In this document: in pieces, positions 17,198 to 29,100 of the stretch
Numbering within the stretch: the stretch's first letter is position 1
How the letters are laid out: the number at the start of each line of letters is the position of its first letter
NCBI GenBank assembly: GCA_044326545.1
Contig: JBIRBM010000009.1
Location: 6,442-70,441, forward strand
Reading direction: 5' to 3'
Source: JANWJE01 sp044326545
Lineage (GTDB): Bacteria > Chlamydiota > Chlamydiia > Chlamydiales > Parachlamydiaceae
Length of the DNA: 64,000 nt
Made by a program: the position numbers and the translations under genes
The notes under the pieces: model-generated
What the model was told of the DNA's origin: nothing
Database searches by the model: none
Seen by the model: only the letters and a program-made list of their open reading frames with translations

Positions 17198-20100
17198 CTA
17201 TTGAACATCTTCGAAAACGAGACCTCTTTTTCTTGGCTCCTGAGCCGCATGTATGACAAATCTGTAAGCAGAGTCATTTAATCGAGCCACTGATCTCTCA
17301 TTAGAATCGAGACCAAGCCTATCGCTGCGCTGCAACTCTAAATCGTGATATTGATGATGGAATTTAGGAGGCTGGAATTCCATCACAGTTGAGAATGTTT
17401 GCCCTTGTTCAAGTAAGAGAACAGAAGAGAGAGTCAAACAGCTCTCACAAAAATTTTCTTTAGATTCTTGAGTCAAAGAAATATTATACCCTAACCATTT
17501 CTTTACGACGCCCTCTTGCTCCTTTAATGTCTTATCAATGGCAAATTTGGAATGTTTGACTTCAAGCAATCTTTGTTCAGAAGACAAGATCTCTTTCCTA
17601 ATTTCTTCAATCTCTTGATTAATTTTTAACCGAATCTGCCCAATTTTTTTAACAATTGTATCTATTTCTTCTTTGACTTTTTCGATTTTATTATCCAGAT
17701 TGATTAAAGCATTCGTCAATAAAGGATCTGTTATTCTTTCTTCTAAGTCAACTTGTTGACTCGTCAAAGCCCCTGGAGTATATTTTTCTTTTAATGCGCT
17801 TTCAGTCTTTTTATACTCATTTTTCAATGTTTCTAATTCCTCAATTTGTTCATGACTTAAAACAACACCCTTTAAAACATTCGACATAGAAGTGTGATAA
17901 TTTAACACTTCTGGAGTTAAATTTCTTTCTAATTCATCAATTTCACTTCGAATTTTCATTGCACTGATTCTGTTCTTATCGTATTCCTCGAAATTATCGA
18001 GATAAGCATCAAATCTTTTTTTGTCCTGCTTTTTCTTCGGAGTCAATCCTAAAATTATCAATTCATTGAATTCTGCCGCTTTTTCTTCAAGATCAAGTTT
18101 TATTTTAAATTCTTCAATAAAACCTGTGAGTTTTATCAGTTTTTTTTGCAGATCGTTTGCATTTCTAAAGACAATCTCTCTTGCACCGGCACTGAAATCT
18201 TTTGTTAATTTTTCCACTTGACCTGCTTCGCTAATGGCCTCTTCTATTTCACGCTGCTTGATCTTTGTCGTGATGTTAAGATCTCGGGTCTTTGTCGTTT
18301 TATCAATTATTTTTTTCTTCAATTGATTTTCTAATTCATTTCGTCTGGCTATTAAAGCCTCCATTTCTTCCTCTATTTGTTTTTTAACCCCATTCAAAAT
18401 CCCTCCTGGCTCCTTTTTTTGAATCAATTGCTGCATCCGGTCGTGAAGAATCTCATGAATCTTGATTTTCTGATGTCCAAAATTTAGACTGAGATGGCGA
18501 CGTCCCCCTTCTCTTGATATTTCAACAGGAATCGTTGTTGTTGTTTTTCCTGCATATCCCCATTTTTCAAAATGAAAAAGATTTTGAATTCCATCAGAGG
18601 CCTTTTTTAATAAAAGAGTGGGTTCAAGTTCGCTTCTTTGTGTCACTCCTTGCAACTGCTGGGCAATTCCATCTAATGACAAGGGGGGTCTTATTCCTAT
18701 TTTATCACTCAAAAATAGAATCTTCCGGCAGCACTCATCATTCAAGAGCAGTGTTAAATCGATATTTTTCCCAATAACCGGTTTCCATCCCCCCTTTTCA
18801 AAATCACGGACGTCAAATAAAGAAATCCCTTGATACAGCTCCTCATGCATTTTAAATAAAGCAGCCTCCTCTTGATCGACAAGATAAAAACGAGGAGCAC
18901 CAGTTTCAGCTCTTGCATCGTAGAGAAAGTAGTGAATAGGAGGAAGAAGATCATCTTCAATCCCCGTATTCTTTTTCACATAGGCCGGACTGCAGACAAT
19001 AAGATCTTCCCGGCTGAATAGATGATGCATATGCCCCATCTCATAAGCTAATCGATTGTTATCTTTTCGAATAAAGGTTAAATCAGGGGAGTCATATGTT
19101 TTATCAACCAATTTAAAATCTAACGGAGAGAGATCATCATCAACCATCACTTGTGCATAAGCATGTGCCTGAGCTTGGGCCTCCCCCTGAGCTTGAGCCT
19201 GAGCTTGAGCTTGAGCCTGGGCTTCTGAATGAACAACAGCTAATGCGTGTTGTCCTGGGGTAAGAAAAATCGCAGGGAGCTGCTCTCTTCTCATGTCCCC
19301 AATTCTTTTTCCCATTTCTCTATAGGGTTTTCTTGCCTCTTCATCTGAAGAAATTGCGACTCCAAGCTGTTTATTCGCAAATTCCACCTCAATAAAGAGT
19401 TGGTTCAATCGACTATTCAAGTTGTCTTGCAGATTGTTCAGATAAGTATTTCGGTCAACTTTATTCGCTGTGAGACCATATTTTCCACTTAATTCATCAC
19501 TTGTAACCTGAACAAATTCGCTAATCCCTCCTATTTTTTTGATAAACTGATTAAAAATAATCGTTTGCTCTCTGGTTGGATTTCCTTTTGCATACAAAGC
19601 TTGGGTGATTTTTGCTTGCTGCTGCATGATGGCATTTTTAATCACAGACTCATATTCTTTTTTTACAGTCATTGCAATGCCTTTAGCTGCCCTCTCAATC
19701 TCTTCTTTACGCAGCCAAAGTGCGATATCTTGCCCTTTAATGACGGAAGAAATAATGAGGGAAGACATCTTGAGTTCTTTTTTTATTTGGTCATCTGCCT
19801 TCCTTGTAAGAATCACGCTATAATTTTGTTTCGAAGCGGGATTAATGATTTTTCTCATTCTCATGATTGCCTGCTTCCAATCACTATTGGTCACCTCAGA
19901 GGAAAAGGTGAGAATAGCATGGGCTCCATCCATTTGGGCAATATCAGCACCACGAGAGTGCGCCTGATCATAAAAAGTAAAATAAGAGCCTTTGTTATTT
20001 GATTCTTTTCGATGCTTATCCGTATAATTAACGACCTCAAAGCCACCCCATCCATTCGATTGCATCACTTTTAAATGATTTGAGATGCTATCGAAGAAGA

Positions 20101-23100
20101 TAATTCCCTTTAAAGGAGGATTTACCTTAAGAGCATTTGTTTTGACGAGTTTATCAAATAACATCTCCGCGACACGATCATGACTCACTTTGCATAATCC
20201 TCCCACGTCAATGAGTGCTCGAGATTCCCTCTTTCCTTGCAAAGTCAAAATCTGATCAAGCAAGCTGCTAGTGAAATGTTCTGCATCTAAATTTTCAAAT
20301 TTTTTGAAGTCAAGAGTCGAGGTAGACTGACAATTCTCTCTTCCCATAATCCCAATCGTCATATTTCCATCTGCACCCGGATCCTTTCGGATATTTTTAA
20401 ATTGGAAAGAGGTGTCCCCTGAAGTTCCTGAAAATCCAATCACTTCATTGTGTAACATCCCTTGTTCATTTCGATCACTATTGGCTTTTCCTCCATCAAA
20501 TTTTACCTGTTCGGCTACAACAACCCGTCCCATTATTCTTTTGAGGATGTTCATCTTTGCAAGACTCACAGTCGAGAAAAATTCTTGTCGCTTTTCTTTT
20601 CGTATCTGTAGATCTTCAATATCAGCAATCTTTCTTAGCTCACCAAGTAAGTCCATTTCCTCTATGGAAATAAAAAAAGAATCAATATCGCTTCTTCGCA
20701 TAGCATCGATTAAAAATGAGAGATGAGGCTCATCCTCAATTTTTGTTGTAGAATCGTGATAAAACCGGATCGTTGCAATCGCTGCAACCTCTAGACTTTC
20801 AAATTGGGAGCCCCGAGGCTTAGGAGTATTTGCGGCATTATAAGGCACGGCAATTAAAAGAGGGACTTTTAATGAGGGCTCCATTAATGGATTGGGAGTT
20901 GTGTTGTCATACTCTTTTGTTCCATCAACCTTTAATTCAAACCATGTACCAAAATCAGTATTTGGCGCTTTATTGACAATCATGTCGAAAAGATGTGAAT
21001 CTGTTAAAATTCCACGGCAAAGATAGAGCTCGGTCCTTTTTTCTAAAGGAAAATGAGGAGGCATCGGCTCATCTAAATGTGTCAGATAATTCACAATCGC
21101 TTTTCTGTTTTCAATGATGCCAAATGCATTCAATAAATCATCCGCAAGTGTCTTGCTATTTGGATCACGCCTCACAATATTGATGATTGTTTCAAGGGGA
21201 AGAATCTCTTGAGGATTAATGGCCTTCTTCTCTCCTATCGTATAATTCACATCTGTACTGATAGGATCTTGAGTGGCATCTAATTCATCAAAAACAGTTA
21301 ATGTTTTGATTGATCGGATCTCATTCAAAGTCTGAATGCAGTCCATCAATGCTCGGCTCTGCTCCGGATCGTTGATCACTTGATCAAGCATCGAAAGAAA
21401 AATTTTATTTTGATCTTCCAATGCATTGCGAACATAAGGGGCTTGAACAAGGATGTGCTTGCTGTCACGCACATCTTGATAAAAAAAGAGCCGTTTTTTC
21501 AAATCAGCAGCAGCGTCTTTTAAAGAACGAAGCCTTAAATTTTCTTTCCCCTCAACATCTTGTGCATCTGGAGCAATGTGATAGCGACTAAAATCATCAA
21601 TAAATGCTTTTTTTCCTATCATTGTCTTTAAAAAATTTGAGAGATCCTCTTTGTTTTTTTCCAATAATGGTGCAGGAACAACATATTGCACAAGGGTGTG
21701 GCCATCTGCTCTGCCAAGGGCTATCAAAGGCATAAGAGCCGTTTTTCCAAATCCCATCCTTGCTTGAGCGGCGTCAATCTTATCACAATCATCAGGATTA
21801 GCAATCAGCAACCCTTTAAAGATGTTAATTTGGGCACTATTGCAGCGGAATCCAAATCGCTCTTCAAATAAAAGAAAGGCGCGCGCCATCCTTTGTTCTT
21901 CTAGCAGTTTCTCTTTGGGCATTTCTTTTAACTGTTTAGGTGTCGGTGTAAGAATGCTCAAATCATAATTGCGACGGGTGTGGAGGAGGACTAAAGCGGC
22001 TAATGGCTCTTTCTTTAAAAAATGATCCTGCAGGAGTAATGTCTGTGCATTTTCAAGATGTTGTAACTCTGAGCGGTAAAAAAGCATACGGGTCATCGAG
22101 TTACGTAGATTATCTACAACTTTTTCCGCCTCTTTTTCACTGATTCCTGAGACATAAGGCAAAATCTCTGAATAATCATCGCATAAAAATGCATGTCGAA
22201 CATCATCAATTGTCAACTTAACAGAAGTATTTAAAAAAAACTGAATATGAGCTTCTGCTTCAAGAGACGCCAGTTCCAATTCTTTTTTTTGCTCGTTGAT
22301 CATCGTGTCTAAATCCGAGAATTTACCACTTTTTAAGTGATACGCTCCTCCATTTAAGGCCGCTTGGTTAAAAAATTGATCAAGTCTAGTCCAGATTTGT
22401 CCAATTTCATTCTGAGTAAAATGTCCTTCACCCAAATAGGTGCGGAAAAGATTTGCAGAAAACTGACTAGGCTCGGCTGATAATTGCCAATATTTTTGAT
22501 GACCAACTGCAACAGATTGAATCCATTTTGATTCGATCAACCAATCAAAAAGATCTCGCACATCTTGATGGGTGAAATCATGAACCCCTGTTTTGTTCTC
22601 GGTTAATCTAAACAGGCTCATCAAATTTTTTTCATCAAAGAGACCAAAATTTTCAAAATAAAATCCCCTTTCTTGCGCAGCAGTCTCCTCTTCTGATCCA
22701 TTTAAATGACGTAATCTTTTAATCAACTGATTTTGTGTCTGTTCTAATTGTCCTTCAATGGTTTTTCTTTTCCAAACGATCGCGTTAGAACCCCCCATTT
22801 TCTCAATTGGCGAATCTTTTACATTTCCAACGAGGTTAAGATGTTGAATGTCTAAACCTTCTTTAACAGATTGATTCGGCACAAAAAGAGACTTTAACGA
22901 CTCTATCATTGTAAATTCACATTTTACTTCCTTCCATGCACAGACAACATCCCGAGAAACCGAATGCCCTTTCAATTGCCCAGCCAGTTGAAGAATTGAT
23001 TGCTTAATGGTTTCAAGTTCTGCCACATTCCAGCCCGATAATTGGCCTCTTACAGTACATTTTCGGCAAAGTTGCAGATGTTTCAAATACATCAGATGGA

Positions 23101-26100
23101 GGAGAAGCACCACCTCCTTCTGTTCGAATGTGGAAGACTCTTTTTTCTCAAATTTATCCTTCAAAAGGATTAAATCTTTTTCCTCCTTAACTGTCAGAGG
23201 CTCAGTGATTTTAATCGAAGATAAAAGAGTAAGAGAATCGTGGATTAGCGTTGAATCTGACCCGGCCAAATAGAACGCTCCTGAGACAGATGTTGGCCGA
23301 AGCTTTTGATTAACTCCTATCTGGTAAGCAAAATAAGGAGGGGGTATCAACCGAAGGGCTTCACAATTTTTTTCAACTTCTAATAGATGCTTTCTTGCTT
23401 GATCTAACTCTTTCCAGCTTTGAACTGCTCCATTTCCTCCAACAGATAATTCTGACAAATATTTTTCTTTCGCTAATTTGAAATTTTCCATCGCTTTTTG
23501 ATAGGCAAGCTGTTGCGTTTTTAACGCTTCACTGTCACTCTCTATTCCTCGCACCAGAAGGATTCGACCTTCAATCTCCATTTTTTCTTCTTCTAACTGA
23601 ACAAGTTCTTGGTTAAGTTGCACAAGCTTATGTTTTCGAAAAAGAGCCGTTGCTTCTTCTGTCTTAGCTGAGGGAAGATTTTCTTTTTGAATCAATGCGA
23701 TCTGTTCTTTTACTTCTTTGAGCCGATCTTCGATCATCTTTAATTTCGTTTTCACATCATCTGAGAGAGTTTTTGTCAGGATAAAATCTCCATCATTTTC
23801 CTTCACTAATTGCATCCCATCATAATCCCCTCCTTGACATTTTCCATCCTCTCCAAGATGGATGCCAAGAGTTGGAATCCAATAACCTTCAGTGCTTTGC
23901 AGTATTTCACCAACAGGAAAAATATGTTGCAATTTTTGAATAAGCCAATTAGCATGAGGATCTGAAATAAGTTGAACATCTTCTTTGTCTTTGGTTTTCA
24001 AAGTCCATCCCTTCCCCTCTTTTGTTAATTTTGCAATAGGCATTCCTTCCTGATCATATCCATAAATATGATGTTCACTATCCATCCAGTACTGTTTAAT
24101 TCCTAAACGATCTCTTACAGCGGCCGGAAGCTTTTGCACATCATCAAAAGGAATATGCTGCAACATTTGAGACCCCCCTTCCAACATCTGCATTCTTCTT
24201 TGAATCACTAAACCTGCGGGTGTCTCTTTTAGGATAATCTGAGATTGACCAAATTCAGCATAAACATAAAGATTTCCCATCTTTTGGAATGGCAAATCTT
24301 GTAATTTCAATCGTTGCATCGAATGATCGATCTTGATTGATCCCGGAAGTGTGGTGGATCGACTATTTCCCCGATAGATCACACCGTATTCGACATCCCA
24401 ATTCAGATTCCCTGAAAAGGAAACAAAACCGCCCCCCTCTTTGATTGATTTTAGATTGGTAGAGGGATTGACAATCAATGATTGTCCTTCAAATTTTTTT
24501 TGTTTCTGATAGTCAAGAGATTTGGCAAGGAGAATCTCCGCTCCTCCATTTTTTTCGATATCATTGATCCATTTTTTTAATTCATCGTTAACCTCTCGCA
24601 TACTGCAAAGAGCCGCATGAAATTCTTTTTTATATTCAAAATTGTGCTCAAATGCTTCTTTTATTGATTCAGATGCTTGATCCAGCATTAATTCATAAGC
24701 AAGTCGGGCACACCCAATTTCAGCGAAAAGATGATTCAATCTGGTTTGATCAACCGTTTCTTTTGCCAGTTCTCTCTTGAGTGCTTCCACATTTGAACGG
24801 ATCGTCAAGGCAAATCCAAAAATCCGATCTTGCCCTTCCAAGCTCTCTTCATTCACCAGATGCTCAATAAATCCTTCGATATCACACATATCTTGTTTGG
24901 TTTGAATATCAAGTTTTGCCTTTAACTGCTTCAAAAAGAGGGAAGTCGGAATTTTTAATATTGACTTTCCTTTTTTTTCAAAATTTTCACTCGTTTCAAT
25001 CGCTCTCTGGATCCATTTTTCTAATAATGCTCTCTCTGCCCGAGAAGATTCTTTATACCCTTCCAACACAGCTCGCTCAAAAAATTCTCTTCCCTGTATG
25101 CTTCCAAGCTTTTCTTTCGTTTCAATCTCATTCCAATTTTTTAGCGAATAATAATGAAAAAAACGATGAATAAAAAGACTGATTCCAGAACGCATCTCGA
25201 ATCGATCAGCCATTTCTCTGACTTTATCATCATTTCGAAGAGTTTTAGCATATTCATGAAGGGAATCTTGGATTGCTGAAACACCAGCTTTAAGGCACTC
25301 TAATCCGACAGGGGATCTTATCATCGCCTGCTGAATCTGATGAATATGATCTAAAATCTTGTCAGGAGGATTAACATCCTCGTCTTCAACTTTCATTTGA
25401 GTCAATAGATGAGATAGATCGGATGAGGTCTGGATGAGGAGGCGCTGCCATTGCTTGGCGATCTCAAAAAACTGCTTCTTCACTTGAGGACGCCCATCTT
25501 TTTGCGACGCGAGCAGTCCGATTGTGAGCAAGCCATTTAATAACTCGGTTCTTTCACTATTGTCAATCAGAGCCATCGCCTCTTCTAAACTGATTCTATT
25601 GCCATTTGTTAAACACTCAAGAAAAGCTAAGGAAAAGGGATGTAAATGGTGTTGCGAAATAGAAAAATCAGCATATTTTGCAAACGTCTTCACTGTTTGA
25701 GTGATAAATGTCAACACGCGTTCCTTTTGATTCTCTAAGCCGCTTTCACTTTTAAGTTTTTCCAAATGAGTTAATGAAGCGGTGATATATTCATTGAATG
25801 ATTCCTCTGTCACAGATGAGGATGCATCTAAAACAGGAGGAGGATTTTGACGCAAAAAAAGGAGAGTGCTGGATAAAATGCCCTCTTTTCCATCAAGACC
25901 TGAATCGAATTGTTGACTCAATCCATCAAATGCGGGGACACTTTCCATTTCTTGTGTTGCAAAAAATGGATAACTGATCATGTTTTTTTCTATAGATGCG
26001 AGATTGCCTTCTTTTTCTTTAGCGATAAGTGGATGGAATCTTGGTTTAAAACGTTTCGATCTAAAAAATTTACCCAATTTTTTCAATGAGATCTCTTCCT

Positions 26101-29100
26101 TATCGAGTTGGACCCTAATCGCCTCTTTAGTGGGTCTGATTTGCTCAATGATTTCAGCAGAAAGATCAACGGGAAAATCAAGCAATTGAAAATCAAGCAT
26201 CCGATGTCCAGTCTTTTCTTTTAACCATTTCTGAAATTCATTTTGACATGTTTTTAATACCTCTTCGTTGGTTTTGCCTTGAAATTGTTTAAAATAAACA
26301 GGCCCCAGATGTTTTACCCACACTTTAGCTAAATCGGTCACCCAAGCAGTTTTTAATTCTTTCCAATCAGACGGGGATGATTCGTTTCCTTGCAAAAGCG
26401 AAGCGAGGTTGCTCAACTGAGTCACATCTGCTAAAGCCCCGGCAATTTCTAAGAAACTTTCTTCCCCCTTTTGCACCAGACGCCCCTGTTTTTCGAGGAT
26501 CCGGCTAACCAAAAGCTGAGAATATTCTTTCTCTAGATAATCACAATATGCTTTTGTCACTAATTGAATATCATCTTTGGTACTGCCCGCGCTTGATTTT
26601 GGCAATTGTCGTTTCAGTTTATCCGATCTTTGATCAGATTTTGCGATATCAAACATGAGAAAAAAGGCTGGATTTTTTTTCAACTCTCGATGAACCTCGG
26701 CATGAATCTGACTTTTTTCCTCATCCATGAGTGTTTGATATAAATCTCTCATCAAAGACTGGTAGAGATCTGCTTGAAATTCACGAATCAAGATCTCTCG
26801 TTTAGAAGCATCCATTCTCCACCGGACTAACTGATCGTGAACGGCAATGAAGCGTGCTCCAATTGCTCTGATATCAGCATTGAGGTCTACTGCTCCCCAT
26901 CTTTCTTTTAAGTCTTTTAGCCCGACTTGTTTTCCATTCAATCCAAGATTTTCTTTTACACTTCCCATCAACCCTTCAAGGTGAAAACGGTAGGTCTCAA
27001 TTTTTATCGTTTCAAAATTTAAATGCTTTCGTCGAGCTTTTAATCTTTTTGTTTCACGCAGTTTTATTTCAGGGTCAAGATCAATCTGATGATCGATGAA
27101 TCTCAATTCTTGCATTAAATCACTTAATCGCTCGTTCGCTTTTTTATCCTCCCGCTCGAATTGAGCTAACTGTTTTTTTAATGTTTCTTCGGTTTCATTA
27201 ATCAGTCTCTCTTGCTTTTCAGTGATGACTCTTCTTTGTAATTCAATGAGTTGCGGGAACATTAATTTGGCTGAATGGGAGATAAAACGATCTTCATGCA
27301 AATAGGAGAGATTTTCGATAACAATAGGATCAGCTAACGCTTGTGAATGACGCTCTAATAACTTCAAGTAGGTGGTGCTCTCCATCTCGCGGCGGGTGCC
27401 GCCTATAAACATTTCGACCATTCTCACTTTTTTTCGACCATTGTGGAAGCTATTGACAATCGTCACATCAGCCAAATCCTCAGTGCTCACGTTGTGCGTT
27501 CTTAGAGCTTCGGCCTCACTTATTTTACGAAGAGCGTACGAGTCTTTTTCTTTAACAACAATTCTTCTATTAATTTTTAATTTTTGAATATTATGAGAGA
27601 TGAGCTTGGCTGCACTTTTAAAAAATTGAACCCCGCTTGAGGCAATTTCATTCTCAGGAACAGAAACCAAATAAAGGCTTTCCTCTTTTAATTCTTGAGG
27701 TGTAAGAATAATTTTATCTTGATTTCGAATCTCTTCAATTTCTTTTTCTGTCACCCCACCAATCGCTTGGGCAGCTTCCATCATTTTATCCAAACACCAT
27801 TCATTGACAAAACGGCCAAATTTAGTATAAAGGCGATCCCCTAACACATCGAGTTGATTGGTCTGCATTCTTTGTGCATAGCAAACGTTAGATTCTGCCG
27901 GTGTGCGCAAGCTGGGAACAAATTGAATGCTATCTGGAGCTATCGCTCCAAATGCTTGAATCGTTTTTTCCCATTTATTGATTTTGGGCTTTACCTGGTA
28001 ATATTTGTCTAATTTCCCCCCTAGCCATGACAATAAATGTTTGCAGGCAGGATCTTTTTCATATGCATTGATTAATGTCTTTTCAAAAGAAGGTCCAAAT
28101 AAACTGCCTATTTCGTGAAGATATTCTTTTTCTGCTCTTCGATCCTTTTCTCTCTCTTCCCCTATTTGACGAGAAAAAACTCCATGAAAATAGTCTTCGC
28201 CTTTTGCATAAAGAGCATTTTCATGAACTTTGATTTGTAACGTCATTTTCATTGGTTCGACTGAAAAATATCTTGAGGCGAAACTTAATTTTCCAAAAAT
28301 CCCGCTCGTTGCTTGTAAAGTACTTTCAATTGCGCCACTATTATCGTGCAATTTAATCACAAATTCATGATCTTCCGTCTTTTCAATTCCTATTCTCATT
28401 GCATGGAAATAATGCCCATAATCTAGGTATATTGTTTGACCTGTTTTCAAATCACCGCATTTATTGACTAGATGCCGAGCAACCACACGAATATTTTCAT
28501 CTCGTGTTTGATAAATCTCTTTTGTCTTCTCTATCACTTTATCTTTGATAAGATTTAGAAGATCATCATCCAAATTTTTGTCTAAATCTTTAATGTCTTT
28601 TTTTCTCAAAAGATAAGGTTTTAATGTCTTTTTTTTGTCTGAATTCAGCTGACTTCCCTTGACAAGTTCTCGCAAAACAATCAGAGTGATTTCTTCAGGA
28701 CCGAGAGTGATGTCCATCGCGTTTACCGCTTCATTGATCTCCTGTCCATTTTTAATCCCTCGATAGTAATCCTCGAGCTTTTCAATTTCAGTTCCGGATA
28801 AATCGTATTTTTTCTGTAATTTTAAACGGTTTTTTAGATCTGTTATCTCTTCAAGCGCTTGTGTTTCAAAAGCTGTTGTCAATCGTGCAAATCCTCCAAC
28901 ATCATAAGCGGGATGCCGACCGGTTCTTGAAGCCACAATATTCGTCACGGTCATTCCTAATGCATGGGTCACCTGATTGATGGGGGTATTTGCGTATGCA
29001 AAATCATCTCTTGCTTTATCACGTAACTCTCTTATGATTTGCAAATCTCTTGGAGAGGAACTTTGAGGCTTGAGAATTTCCATTTGCACTTTCTCTGTCC

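Noticed and set aside
19150..19226. Tandem repeat considered as a CRISPR-like array or VNTR between genes
   Set aside because: It is inside the giant reading frame, has six-base units without spacers, and encodes Ala-Gln pairs.
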